In this document: positions 22,069-31,565 of the stretch, in pieces
Numbering within the stretch: position 1 is the first letter of the stretch
How the letters are laid out: each line of letters starts with the position of its first letter
From: Aurantiochytrium sp. KH105
Lineage: Eukaryota; Sar; Bigyra; Thraustochytrida; Thraustochytriidae
Reading direction: 5' to 3'
Assembly: GCA_003116975.1 (NCBI GenBank)
Contig: BGKB01000044.1
Location: forward strand, 446,940-510,939
DNA: 64,000 nucleotides
Translations under genes and position numbers: made by a program
Notes under the pieces: model-generated
What the model was told of the DNA's origin: nothing
Database searches by the model: none
Seen by the model: only the letters and a program-made list of their open reading frames with translations

Positions 22069-24618
22069 CTATATCTCGTACTCTTTCATTTCCCACGAGC
22101 CGCCGAGCGTTGGCGTTATCTCAATGAGCTTGTGAAGAGGGACCTTAATTTTCATGGCCTCTTCGACAGGGGCACCAAGAAAGTAGGCCAAGAGGACCTG
22201 GATGCAGCTGACATGCGATACAATAAGACAGGGTGCCGTCTGCTGCTCAATTTCAATCAGCACGGGCTCGAGGCGCGTGACTAAGTCCAGATACGATTCA
22301 CCTCCGGGGAATCGATGCGTGTATGGATGGCGCTTCCAAGACTCGTAAAAGTCAGGATTGAGCTTTTGGATGGCGTCCATGGACAAACTGCCCAGCTCAC
22401 CCTTGTTGAGAGGATTGAGCATGGGGCAGAGCTCGACGACCGTCGAACCATCAATCATAGACTTGGCGATGTCCGCGGTCTGCTTGGCACGAGGCAACGT
22501 TGAGCTGAGAAGTTTCATGACAGCCCCCCTCTGCCGCGTGCCGTCTGCCTTGCGGACCTCGCGTCGCCGTTCCGAGTGGAAGATGCGTTCCGAGAGGCCG
22601 TCCGCGCCAACGTCGACGAGGTTCGGCATTGACTTGAAGGCGCTGCCCAAAGGATTCGAGATGTGCGCACCCTCACCAGCCTGCTCTTCCACAAAGGACT
22701 CGGCGTCGTCGGCATCCTCGTCATCGCGGACCCAAAGGGCCGTCTGTAGCCACCGCGCAAGTCGTTGCGCGAACTCGTGCCCGAGCTGACTGAGCCCCGA
22801 GGCCTTTGACTCTGTAGATGGATCGAGAAAGTCAAACTCCGCGGGCCAGTGCTTCATGGACGAGATGCGCGAGTCTTCAGCGAGACCTGCGCGCACAAAG
22901 TAGATAGGCCGTAGACCCACGTGCAGAGACAACATGTAGGGAAGAATACTGCGCGCCAGACGACCGTAGATCTTGTTGGCCAGCATCTTGCTCGACATAT
23001 TGTAAATCTTAATGTAGGATACATCCTCGTCCACGGGCTCGTACACCCTTTCATATGCCTCGATGCGTGCGCGAAGATCACTCAGGGCCTGGCGCTCGTC
23101 CATGCCCATGAAATCCGGCGAATTGCGCACTTTTGATAATAGATTCTCCAAGAGGACCTCCTCATCATCGCAAATTACCTCAATGAAACACACGCTGGCA
23201 ATGCCCTTGGCTTGGTCCACAATCCAGCGCCGCCGCTCAATTGTGCTGTTGGTCGCGTCGAAAATGCCTACAGCTGTTTGTTTGCTCTTTTGCAAAAAGT
23301 GCAATAAGTCGCTCAGCGCTCGGTTCGCAGCTTCTTGACGCACACGTGAGCCCTCCTCGTTGGACTTTTCGAAAAAATTTGCATTGTCGTTGCCCGTGCT
23401 CTCCGTACTGTTTCGCCGCTCCCGGCGATACTTGCCCGCGTTGAAAATGCGCGCGCGACTGTTGCGCCAGCACAAAAACCGTTTGAGCTTGCGTGCGGTG
23501 AATGACTTGCCGCGCGCGGGAAGACCGACCATGACAATCACCAGCTTGCTGGCGTCCTTTGTCAACGCACCGCGCTCGTTCATGATCATGAGCGTGCGGC
23601 TTCGACTCGTCTCGCGACTTCCATTGTAGTAATCGCCGCCTCCCACGCTGTTACTGCTGCTGCCGACAGGCGTGCTGCTGAGACCCAAAGAGGCGGCAAA
23701 GGCAGGGCGCACAGGCAGCCCGCTCGATGACTTGACGCGCGCCATGACGCTAGCGCTAGAGGCCGGCCGTGGTGGTGGAGGAACAAAGACGCTCGGGCTG
23801 GCAGACTCGCCTTCCTCTTCGGGCAGACTGGCCGTCTCTTCCACAATGGTTGCGGCGGTCGAGGGGCTTCGCGCAAACGTTTGCGCTGCAGATTTCACGG
23901 AGAGAGCATCGTCTGTGACATCCGAAAGATAGTCTTCGTCGCGCGTGGTCATGACCGTCTCGGCGAGACCGCCTGCCTTGAAGTTGCCCATCGTGCACGA
24001 GAGGACGTGCTCGACCTCCTCGACGCGAAGGCACACATTGACCCAGTTGTTGTCGGTGTTCCTTACATCGAAAACATTAAAGGCGCGATCGCCGCGACTT
24101 CGGTTCACTTGCGCGAGAATTTTGATGCCTAGATCCACCTCGATCAGCGAGGCCACCTTGCCCAGGACTCCAGGCACGTTCTCATTCACGACGCAGAGAC
24201 GCAGGGGCGCCGTTTCCCGGTAGATCTTGCCCGTGCTCGAGTTGAAGGCCCCCAGCGACGCGCTCCTTACGCCGGGAATCTGCTCCACCTCAGCGACGAT
24301 GGCCGCGGTCTGGTCGTGCGCCACCTCGATATCGACCACCTGGAAAACGAGGTGTCCTCGGGCCTTGCACGTGTTCCCGACAATGTTGAGCCCCAGGGCC
24401 CCGATACGGGTCGTCACCTCGGCCAGCAGGCCGGCGCGGTCCTCCTCCACGATACACAATCTTTGCACGCTTACGTGAGGCATTTCCGCGGAAAGTCCTC
24501 GCTCCAGAGGTTTCTCAAACATGGAGTTGCCCAGGTCGCTCGGCGAGCTCGCCAGGCCGGGCCGCGTCGGCGCCGAGAGCGACCGGCTGCTCCTGTTGCC
24601 GTCGTCCGCTGCGTCCAT
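22069..24618 (-). CDS. ACT-ACT-6-phosphofructo-2-kinase/fructose-2,6-bisphosphatase fusion
   Basis: An 849-residue bifunctional-type enzyme for fructose 2,6-bisphosphate, the allosteric switch between glycolysis and gluconeogenesis. After a short Ser-rich leader, two ACT domains (ligand-binding regulatory modules) occupy about 50-122 (SVQRLCIVEEDRAGLLAEV) and 136-205 (LRLCVVNENVPGVLGKVASL). A disordered Ser-rich linker follows to about 345. The PFK-2 kinase domain has its P-loop VGLPARGKS near 365 and FDATNSTIERRRW. The histidine-phosphatase domain starts near 565, but the usual RHG-E motif reads VRAGLAE, so the phospho-acceptor His is Ala. Other phosphatase landmarks remain: LPRAKQTADIA, GGESYLDLV and VSHVSCIQVLLAYF. 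I infer a kinase-biased enzyme. The ATG at 24618 is the first in frame. Confidence 0.93.
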   Translation of the reverse strand: MDAADDGNRSSRSLSAPTRPGLASSPSDLGNSMFEKPLERGLSAEMPHVSVQRLCIVEEDRAGLLAEVTTRIGALGLNIVGNTCKARGHLVFQVVDIEVAHDQTAAIVAEVEQIPGVRSASLGAFNSSTGKIYRETAPLRLCVVNENVPGVLGKVASLIEVDLGIKILAQVNRSRGDRAFNVFDVRNTDNNWVNVCLRVEEVEHVLSCTMGNFKAGGLAETVMTTRDEDYLSDVTDDALSVKSAAQTFARSPSTAATIVEETASLPEEEGESASPSVFVPPPPRPASSASVMARVKSSSGLPVRPAFAASLGLSSTPVGSSSNSVGGGDYYNGSRETSRSRTLMIMNERGALTKDASKLVIVMVGLPARGKSFTARKLKRFLCWRNSRARIFNAGKYRRERRNSTESTGNDNANFFEKSNEEGSRVRQEAANRALSDLLHFLQKSKQTAVGIFDATNSTIERRRWIVDQAKGIASVCFIEVICDDEEVLLENLLSKVRNSPDFMGMDERQALSDLRARIEAYERVYEPVDEDVSYIKIYNMSSKMLANKIYGRLARSILPYMLSLHVGLRPIYFVRAGLAEDSRISSMKHWPAEFDFLDPSTESKASGLSQLGHEFAQRLARWLQTALWVRDDEDADDAESFVEEQAGEGAHISNPLGSAFKSMPNLVDVGADGLSERIFHSERRREVRKADGTRQRGAVMKLLSSTLPRAKQTADIAKSMIDGSTVVELCPMLNPLNKGELGSLSMDAIQKLNPDFYESWKRHPYTHRFPGGESYLDLVTRLEPVLIEIEQQTAPCLIVSHVSCIQVLLAYFLGAPVEEAMKIKVPLHKLIEITPTLGGSWEMKEYEI

Positions 24619-26050
24619 GGTCGCGCGGCGCTCCTCGTCTCCGCCAGCGCCGCTCGCCTCGGGGGATCGCCCGCCAGGACGGACGGATGGATGGATGGAT
24701 GGATGGATGGATGTTTGAAATGGATGGATGGATGTTCGCCTGGATCGACGCTATGTTTTCCGATGGCCAGGCTCCGCCCTGCCCTAAGCGCGCCGGCCCT
24801 TCCCGGCGCCGCCCGCAGACGCTCCGGCGCGCGCGTGCGGCCGCGAGCGCGCGTGAGGCGGCCTCCCGCGTGCGTTCTGTGCGTCGCGCGCAGGCTCGAA
24901 GCGCGTCTGCCGCGGCCTGACGGAGAGCCGAGGGAGGAGCCGCGGATCGATCCTTTCTCTCTCTCTCTCCCTGCCGACCGGGAGGAGGAGGAGGCCGCCG
25001 CCAAGTGGGCTATCCGGCGCCGCCGCACTGGCGCAAACGCCGCCGCAAGTGCGCTATCCGCGCATTCCGCAGTGCACAAAAACCCCGCCGCACACCAGCG
25101 TGAATGAATGACGGCCTCGCTCGGAGTCATGACAGATGCAGGCCGAGCGAGGTTCATGGCGAGCGAGCATCGCGACGAGAATCGCGTGTGCGGCGGACTC
25201 GGGCCTGGCAGGAAGGGCTCTCTCTTCGAGACGGGCTGCGGCTTGCTTGGTCGGTGTCGAGTTTCGCTGGTCTGGACGGAAGAGCTTTTATGGCAGGAGA
25301 ACAAGTCCACCTTGGGAGCGCGGTTCGCCCCCCTTGGCTGGCAGCCAAGCAAGCACCAAGGCGGCAACGAAGAGGATCTTGCCGGGCGTGGGAAATTCGC
25401 TTGCTGCTGGCGGCTGCGGTCTGCAGCTGCGAGCGACAAAGCGAGCAAGAACCTGCATCGCGGCCAGAGGCAGCAAACAGACTTGGTCGTTGCGAGGACG
25501 GAGGCGTAATCGTCCCCGACAGGGTCCCGAACGTGGGCTCGACTTCCACAAGCGGCTCATGACCGAGGCCACAACGTTTGGCTGCTGCTGCCGCACGATG
25601 CGGCTCGACACCATGGTGACCGCAGCCGGCGGTTGCCATTGGTTGGAGGATCTTGATTGCGACAAACAATGCTGACCGTTCTCTTCCTGCCAGCCATTCG
25701 CAGGGTCAGCTGCTGGTCAAGCAGAGAACGAGGACGAGGATGATGTGGCTAGCGGCCTGACTGACTGACTGACTGACTGACTGATGTGACTGGTTGGCTG
25801 GCGAGAGGGTGGCGTTCGAGGTCAACCAGACATCGTGTGGCGTAGCTGGGTTTGCATCTTGCAGTATGTGTGTGGATGCTGCAGAGAAAAGGCCGTCGCC
25901 ATGCAAGAAGAGGTGGTTGTCTCATTCTTTCTCTCTCTGTCTCTCTCTCTGTCTGTCTCTCCTCATTCTCGTTCTGTGGCAAAGATGACAAGTCAAGAAT
26001 CTGATGACAAGATGGATTAGAAAAAAGAAACAGTCAGACACAACACAAAT
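24619..26050. other. Intergenic upstream of ACT-PFK2
   Basis: No gene recognised. It contains a (GGAT)n repeat at 24683-24713, two copies of the AAGTG[G/C]GCTATCC motif (25003-25015 and 25047-25059), a (GACT)n repeat at 25757-25784 and a (CT)n run near 25931-25963. ORFs here are overlapping and compositionally noncoding. Confidence 0.55.
25003..25059 (+). promoter_or_regulatory. Pair of AAGTG[G/C]GCTATCC motifs upstream of ACT-PFK2
   Basis: Two copies 44 bases apart, both within GCCGCC-rich DNA about 385-440 bases upstream of the ACT-PFK2 ATG. A matching 13-mer lies at 4742-4754 on the other strand and an 11-base match at 60185-60195. Function is unknown; a promoter element is inferred from position only. 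Confidence 0.35.
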
Positions 26051-27025
26051 TCAGCCAACGACGAGACGCATCTCCTGCTCGGAGGGAGCGCCAACCATGG
26101 TCTCTGGTGCTGGCGGCGCAGGTGCCCCCGAGGCATCCGTCGCGGTCGGAGCCGCGGCAGAAGAATCGATGGATTGCAGAAACCGTCCCACTGCGGGATA
26201 GTAAACCTGCGGATAACGCTCGACAATGTCATTGTGGCCTGCGCCCGCGATCCACAAGGTATGACGACGGTCCGCAGGAACCTTGTTGGCGAGGTCCTTG
26301 CCGTGGTGTACGCCAACCTGGTCGTCGTCCTCACCATGCACCACGAGGACCGGACACTCAACATTCTTGATGCGGTCAATGTTCGGATATATGTCACAGC
26401 AACACAAGGGCCCGCGGTTGTCGACAAGGACGCGGAGCCCGGACTTGATGGGGGAATGCAGGATGAGGCCCGCCACCTTGCGTCTGGAAGCAAGCCAGCA
26501 ACTTGGGCCTGAACCTACAGACTGGCCCATGAGAACGAGCTGCGTGCCCGCATCATCGACGAGATTCTTGGTGACGTACTCATACGCAGCCTCGATATCG
26601 GCGTAGGTGTCTTCCACGCTTGGTTTTCCTGACGATGCGCCATAGCCGGAATAGTCGTACGCAAAAACGTTTACTTGCGCGAGCTGGCACAGCTGAATAT
26701 ACCCTTCCCGCATACTCCCACAATCGGCCGCGTTGCCATGTGAAAAGAGAACGGTAAGCTTGGCGCCCGGGTGTCTGTACAAAAAGCCTGGGATGAAGTT
26801 GCCGCGCGTCGTGCGCATTATGTTTACTTGCACGTCCGGAAAAGGCGAAAAGACCACCTCCGGGTCAAGAACCCATTGAATTTCTGACGGATCCACGGAA
26901 GATGTCCGCAGCTCGTACAGCGGCGGATGCGGCGGAACAAAGGTCAGTGATGCTGCCACGGAGGCTGGATTACATTTGTGCTCCACCGTGAGCATATAGC
27001 AGATTTGCGAGAGCACGCCGCCCAT
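26051..27025 (-). CDS. ABHD17-type alpha/beta hydrolase (putative protein depalmitoylase)
   Basis: A 324-residue alpha/beta-hydrolase of the ABHD17/FAM108 group, membrane-tethered serine hydrolases that remove palmitate from proteins in animals. The start is the ATG at 27023-27025; the frame is open further but begins at a GTG. The N-terminus MGGVLSQIC offers Gly2 for myristoylation and Cys9 for acylation, although the animal Cys cluster is reduced. The family opening FVPPHPPLYELR and the oxyanion region FSHGNAADCGSM are present, as is the elbow MGQSVGSGP with the nucleophile Ser. An acid in the GEDDDQVGVHHG segment and a C-terminal GAGHNDI histidine complete the triad. The approximately 35-residue tail is Ala/Pro-rich. 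The substrate is not deducible. Confidence 0.88.
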   Translation of the reverse strand: MGGVLSQICYMLTVEHKCNPASVAASLTFVPPHPPLYELRTSSVDPSEIQWVLDPEVVFSPFPDVQVNIMRTTRGNFIPGFLYRHPGAKLTVLFSHGNAADCGSMREGYIQLCQLAQVNVFAYDYSGYGASSGKPSVEDTYADIEAAYEYVTKNLVDDAGTQLVLMGQSVGSGPSCWLASRRKVAGLILHSPIKSGLRVLVDNRGPLCCCDIYPNIDRIKNVECPVLVVHGEDDDQVGVHHGKDLANKVPADRRHTLWIAGAGHNDIVERYPQVYYPAVGRFLQSIDSSAAAPTATDASGAPAPPAPETMVGAPSEQEMRLVVG

Positions 27026-27670
27026 CGTCGTTGTCGGTTTGCAAACCTCGAAGCGGACGCGACCGCCCCTCACGAGACCTTTATCTCCCTGAGAAGGGAG
27101 CTTCGCAAGCACGCTCGCTCGGTGTCTACACCTGCCACAGTTTGCCCGCCCGACAGCCTCGAGCGACCCGCCTCGCGCTTAGAGTTGGGGGAGCGCGAAC
27201 GCCGCCGAGATTGCCTTTGCTGTTGCTCTCTTCGAGCAGACAGACACCCAGCCAGCCTGGAAGTATGCGAGTCTCGCGCGCGGAGTGCGCGCGAGCGAAG
27301 ACCCGGGAGTGGAAGCCCCGTAGCTGCCCCTAGCGGCGCTGCCCGCCCGCGCGAGCTCTCGCAGTCCTTGTGCGCGCACGCGCGAATGGCGCTTTGGACG
27401 CAGAGCGGTGGGGTCTGAAAGCGGTAGGAAGGCAAAATCGAAATTTAGTGCCTCAGACCCGTTGAATGTTGCAGTACTAGTGCGACATCGGGCTGCACTG
27501 CAGCAGTGACGGAAGCCCATTCATTCACTCATTACCTCTTCGCGAGCGAGGGGCTTTGAGCTTGTCTGCCCGCTGACAATCGAGCCTTGCACAAACGTCG
27601 CGTCGCGTCGCGTCGCGTCGCGTCGTGTTGTGCCGTGTTGCGTTTGCGTTGCGTTGACGTTAGCAAGAGG
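27026..27670. promoter_or_regulatory. Divergent promoter region, ABHD17-like / Yellow-like
   Basis: No gene recognised. A (CGTCG)n pentanucleotide repeat at 27596-27625 lies directly upstream of the Yellow-like gene, in the same relative position as the CGACG repeat before PRL1. Confidence 0.5.
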
Positions 27671-29017
27671 ATGCTGCTGCTGCTTGGGACGCGTGCGGAG
27701 CGAATGAGAAAGAAGCGCAACACATGGGCGCGTAATGCAAGGATGGCGGGCCCGATGGGCCTCGTGCTACTCGCGCTGGTTCTTGCGAGCGCTCCAACGC
27801 AAACTTTTGCGGAAAGCTCCGCATTCGATGCGCAGTATAGCCCTGGAGACGACCTCGCGGATGAGGTCGAGAAAGAAATTCGCAGGTTCGCACGTGAAGC
27901 TGCCGAGCGCGCCGACACTGAAGCGCGTGAGAAGCCCATCTTCAAAGATCGATCGACGCCGCCGTTATGGCAGGCCAACAGCACCGTGAGCACCTTTGCC
28001 GAGATGCAGGACGCCCCAACCAAGCTTGCCGTGGAGGCCAAATCCGGACGCGTCTTTTTTGCTCCTCATGCCTTTTCGGCACCTGATCGCGAACAGGGGC
28101 AGGGATTCCTCAGCGAATGGGTAGAGTCCAAACAACAGGCAATCGCTTTCCCGTCCGAGGAGTTTCAGGATGAGATTCGCCAGGGCATCGCAGCACTTGC
28201 CATGGACAACATTCGTGGATGGCTTCTCGTTCTCGACGCTAACCCGTACATTTATGCGGGACCGTCCGTTCTCTTTGTCGTAGAACTTGCCTCTGGGAAC
28301 GTAATACATCGCTTCGAGCTTGATGAACAGCTCGTAGGGGAGATCACACCAACGAACATGGTAATCTGTCCTCGTTCCCAGTTTGTCTTTATTGCAAATA
28401 ACGGAGCGCACAGTGGCGTCCCGAGTCTCCTCGTGATTGATATCCACGTGTGGAAGCTTCGAAAACTTCTCGAGGACCACGAGGCCGTGCAACAGCGAGA
28501 TGTTTTGCCCATTCTTAACAACAGGGAGCCGATCGAATACCCTTGGCGCTTCGGTTTGACATCACTCGCAATCGATGCGCGTAACAAACGTCTGATTCTG
28601 GGATCAATGTTTGGCGATCTGCTCTACAGCATCCCTCTGCGCACCCTTCAGGCTGCGACTCGCTCGCTGCCCGAAGACGAGCTCTGGGCACAGGTGCAGA
28701 TTCTCGGACCCAAGACGGTTTCGGACGCGATCGATGTGGATCCTGCCACGGGCAATATTTATGTGACGGACTTTGAGCATTCGGCGTTGTCGCTCATCGA
28801 ACCTGCTCAGGGCTGGTCTGTGATGACCCTTGTCCAGAGCGAGAATCTTCTTCGGTGGCCATCAGACCTCGTCATTGTCAATGGACATGCCTACGTTGCA
28901 TGTTCCGCGCTCGACAAGATCATGGAAGGGGACCACAAGATACGCGCAGGGCCGTTTCATATTTTGCGAATGCCTCTGTATAAGGAGGCTCCAGAGCCAG
29001 TTCATGATGAGCTGTAA
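27671..29017 (+). CDS. Secreted Yellow/major-royal-jelly-family beta-propeller
   Basis: A protein of about 448 residues with an N-terminal signal peptide (hydrophobic core MGLVLLALVLASAPTQTFA after a basic stretch). The body matches the MRJP/Yellow propeller family. In order it shows a lipocalin-free propeller with FAEMQDAPTKLAVEAKSGRVFF, then LVLDANPYIYAG and VFIANNG. The family C-terminal third follows: FGLTSLAIDARNKRLILGSM, then LYSIPLRTL, VTDFEHSALSLI, LLRWPSDLVIVNGHAYVACS and the FHILRMPL end. The ATG at 27671 is the first true one (the frame opens at a TTG); ATG 27704 is an equally good signal-peptide start. The role is unknown; insect relatives act on dopachrome or serve as secreted storage proteins. 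Confidence 0.82.
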   Translation: MLLLLGTRAERMRKKRNTWARNARMAGPMGLVLLALVLASAPTQTFAESSAFDAQYSPGDDLADEVEKEIRRFAREAAERADTEAREKPIFKDRSTPPLWQANSTVSTFAEMQDAPTKLAVEAKSGRVFFAPHAFSAPDREQGQGFLSEWVESKQQAIAFPSEEFQDEIRQGIAALAMDNIRGWLLVLDANPYIYAGPSVLFVVELASGNVIHRFELDEQLVGEITPTNMVICPRSQFVFIANNGAHSGVPSLLVIDIHVWKLRKLLEDHEAVQQRDVLPILNNREPIEYPWRFGLTSLAIDARNKRLILGSMFGDLLYSIPLRTLQAATRSLPEDELWAQVQILGPKTVSDAIDVDPATGNIYVTDFEHSALSLIEPAQGWSVMTLVQSENLLRWPSDLVIVNGHAYVACSALDKIMEGDHKIRAGPFHILRMPLYKEAPEPVHDEL

Positions 29018-29200
29018 TTCAAAGGCGTCTTGGCAACGGACAACGACAGAGAAGCATTCGTTTTTTGAAAAAAGAATAAAAGCGAAGAAAAAAATAAGAA
29101 AATATAAGTTGAAAAAAGACATGCCAAGCAGAGTACAGCAATGTAAAGCTTCGAGCAGCTTTGCATGAGCAGCGCGCGCAAAGGTAGAAGCAATGTATCT

Positions 29201-30094
29201 CTACAGATTTGAAGCGACGCGCCAGTGCTCGGGCTGGGTTCCGCTCACCTGACGCGACTTGAACTTCCACAGATTGCGGACGAATGTTTCCTTGTACTCG
29301 TCCTCAAGATTGTCGTGACCGGCAAAAACTTCCTCCATGAGCTCGTCCGGAATGGAATGGAAACTGCAGTCGCTGCTGGCGTAGTGGCATGAGATCGCCT
29401 TGCGGAAGCCCTGCGTCGCGTTTCGCCCACTGCCGTGGATGAGCAGAGGATGAAAAAAAACGCAATCGCCCTTCTCCATCTCCAGGAAGACGCGTTTCTC
29501 CATGTCGATTTCGCCCTTGACGCCGTGATATAGTTTGTTGACGCCACCCTCCCATTCAGGGTTTCCATGCGTCAGGAGCGAGCCCTTGTGCGATCCAGGA
29601 ATGACGGCCAGGCAGCCATTGTCGCGATGAATGTGCTCCATCGCTACCCACGTGGCGATAATCTTGTTCGCTGGGCGAAGCGGAAAGTAGTACAAGTCCT
29701 GGTGCATGGGGTGCCGCGAGGTGCCAGAACCCAGATCAGGCGGCTTGTTGATGAGCATTGTATGAATCGAGCGGACATTTTCGCCTGTGAATTTCTTCAC
29801 ATAGTCGAGCATTCTCTCGTTTTTACAGAACTCGAATAGGACTGGTTCGTCCTGAAAGTCCTGGATCTTGGTCACGTCCTTTGTAGACTTGATCGTGCCC
29901 TTGCGTCGCGCCAGCTCAATGTCCTTCATGACCAGCATCGAGCTCGGGCGTTCTGCCTTGCCATTGCACAGGTCCTCGAACCTCTCGAGAAAGACGTTCA
30001 ACTCTTCGTTGCTGAAAAGCTTGCGCACCACGAAAAAGCCGTCCTCTTCATACTTGATTCGCAGCTCCGCCAAGGTCGCCTCGTCGGTGGCCAT
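29201..30094 (-). CDS. PHYH: Phytanoyl-CoA 2-hydroxylase, copy A
   Basis: A 297-residue Fe(II)/2-oxoglutarate dioxygenase that hydroxylates phytanoyl-CoA, the first step of alpha-oxidation of chlorophyll-derived phytol. Signatures match true PHYH rather than the wider family: MLINKPPDLGSGTSRHPMHQD supplies the H-x-D iron ligands, NGCLAVIPGSHKGSL and WEGGVNKLYHGV follow, and FFHPLLIHGSGRN gives the distal His, with GFRKAISCHYAS carrying the 2OG-binding Arg. The start is the ATG at 30092-30094, in the same register as the neighbouring paralogue. No PTS2 leader is seen; the C-terminus -SNL resembles a weak PTS1 peroxisomal signal. It lies 571 bases downstream of copy B on the same strand, clearly a tandem duplicate. 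Confidence 0.93.
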   Translation of the reverse strand: MATDEATLAELRIKYEEDGFFVVRKLFSNEELNVFLERFEDLCNGKAERPSSMLVMKDIELARRKGTIKSTKDVTKIQDFQDEPVLFEFCKNERMLDYVKKFTGENVRSIHTMLINKPPDLGSGTSRHPMHQDLYYFPLRPANKIIATWVAMEHIHRDNGCLAVIPGSHKGSLLTHGNPEWEGGVNKLYHGVKGEIDMEKRVFLEMEKGDCVFFHPLLIHGSGRNATQGFRKAISCHYASSDCSFHSIPDELMEEVFAGHDNLEDEYKETFVRNLWKFKSRQVSGTQPEHWRVASNL

Positions 30095-30179
30095 ATTTCT
30101 TTGTCTGCCCCTTGTGCAGATGCCTGACCTGCCAACACGGGACAATGGCGCCGCCTGTGCCCCCTCGCGAGTGCTGAGC

Positions 30180-30216
<37 letters not shown>

Positions 30217-30665
30217 GTCTGCTGGCTGCGCGTCTGGGGACTGTCTGGCGTCTGCGCAGAGCGGCCTCGGCCAGCTGACGAGCTCCACGCAAGTCCGACT
30301 TCTCTCTCTCTCTCTCGTGAGTGAGTGAGTGGGCGCGGTTTTCGCGACGCGTGTCGCAAACTTGGGCCGCAAGTCAAGACAAGACAAAAGAGACAAGACA
30401 AGCAAGCAAGCAAGCAAGCTAGATGCACACACAAACACGTGGCATAAAAGGGAGATAAGATGAGGCGCTATTTATACCACAGAGAATGGATTTCGGGACG
30501 CAACGCCTCTCCTCGCGATGCTGCGAGACGATGCCCGTCAGAGCCCGGTTTGCGTTGCGTTGCGTTGCGTTGCGTTGCGTTGCTTCGCGCCGCAATCAGA
30601 GAGTGCCCCAGTCAGCTAGCCAAAAGTGAAGGGGATTAATGAAGAAACGGGGGATGAAGCTACAA
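30095..30665. other. Spacer between the two PHYH genes
   Basis: No gene recognised. It contains a (GGCA)n repeat at 30178-30215, AAGC repeats near 30399-30420 and a (GCGTT)n pentanucleotide repeat at 30550-30583. It must hold the 3' end of copy B and the promoter of copy A. Confidence 0.6.
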
Positions 30666-31565
30666 TCACAGGCTCGACTGGACATTCCAGTGCGGCAGCT
30701 GCTCGCCACGGACCTGTCGCGAGCGAAGAACGAAGTTCTCGCGCACAAGTTGCTCCTGCATTTCACGAGGGATCTCATCTTGGCCCGCGAAAAAGTCGTC
30801 CATGAGCTCTTTCGGAACGTGGTCAAACTCGCACTCGGCGCTAGCGTAATGCGCTGAGATAGCCTTGCGGAAGCCCTTGGTCGAGTTACGTCCGCTGCCG
30901 TGAATGAGCAAAGGGTGAAAGAAGACGCAGTCGCCCGCCTCCATCTCCAGGTAGACGCGCTTCTCCATGTCGATGTCGCCCTTGACGCCGTGGTACAGCT
31001 TGTTGACGCCGCCCTCCCAATCGGGGTTGCCATGCGTCAGGAGCGGGCCCTTGTGCGATCCCGGAATGACGGCCAGGCAGCCATTGTCGCGATGAATGTG
31101 CTCCATTGCCACCCACGTGGCGATGATCTTGTCCGCTGGCCGGATCGGAAAGTAGTGCAGGTCCTGGTGCATGGGGTGCCGCGAGGTGCCGGAGCCAAGA
31201 TCAGGGGGCTTGTTGATGAGCATGTTGTGGATCGTTCGCACCGTCGAGCTGCCCACCATGGCCTCCACGTAGTCGAGCATCCTGTCGTGCTTGCAGAACT
31301 CGAACATGATCGGGTCGTCCTGAAAGTCCTGAATCTTGGTCACATCCTTGCTGGACTTGATCGTGCCCTTGCGGCGCGCAATCTCAATGTCCTTCATCAC
31401 CGTCATGCCCTGGGCGCGCTCGACCTTGCCGGCGCAGATATCTTCGAAGCGGTCGAGCCATACCTGGAGCTCCTCCGGCTTGAGCAGCTTCTTCACCACG
31501 AAGAACCCGTCGCGCTCATACTGCTCCCGGAGCTTGGCCACCTCCGCCTCGTCGAGCTTGGGCAT
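30666..31565 (-). CDS. PHYH: Phytanoyl-CoA 2-hydroxylase, copy B
   Basis: A 299-residue paralogue of copy A, roughly 70% identical by eye along the whole length. It keeps the HPMHQDLHYFP iron ligands, the HPLLIHGSGRN distal His and the GFRKAISAHYAS Arg. Divergence is concentrated in the first 25 residues, the KHDRMLDYVEAMVG segment and the C-terminal 60 residues. The C-terminus is -SSL, again PTS1-like but non-canonical. The start is the ATG at 31563-31565 (MPKLDEAEVAKLREQYERDG); the frame continues upstream without homology. With copy A this suggests extra or specialised capacity for branched-chain acyl-CoA oxidation, for example on phytol-rich detritus (inference). Confidence 0.93.
   Translation of the reverse strand: MPKLDEAEVAKLREQYERDGFFVVKKLLKPEELQVWLDRFEDICAGKVERAQGMTVMKDIEIARRKGTIKSSKDVTKIQDFQDDPIMFEFCKHDRMLDYVEAMVGSSTVRTIHNMLINKPPDLGSGTSRHPMHQDLHYFPIRPADKIIATWVAMEHIHRDNGCLAVIPGSHKGPLLTHGNPDWEGGVNKLYHGVKGDIDMEKRVYLEMEAGDCVFFHPLLIHGSGRNSTKGFRKAISAHYASAECEFDHVPKELMDDFFAGQDEIPREMQEQLVRENFVLRSRQVRGEQLPHWNVQSSL

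Noticed and set aside
30178-30215. Regular GGCA repeats considered as a CRISPR-like array
   Set aside because: Direct four-base microsatellite with no spacers; the genome is eukaryotic.
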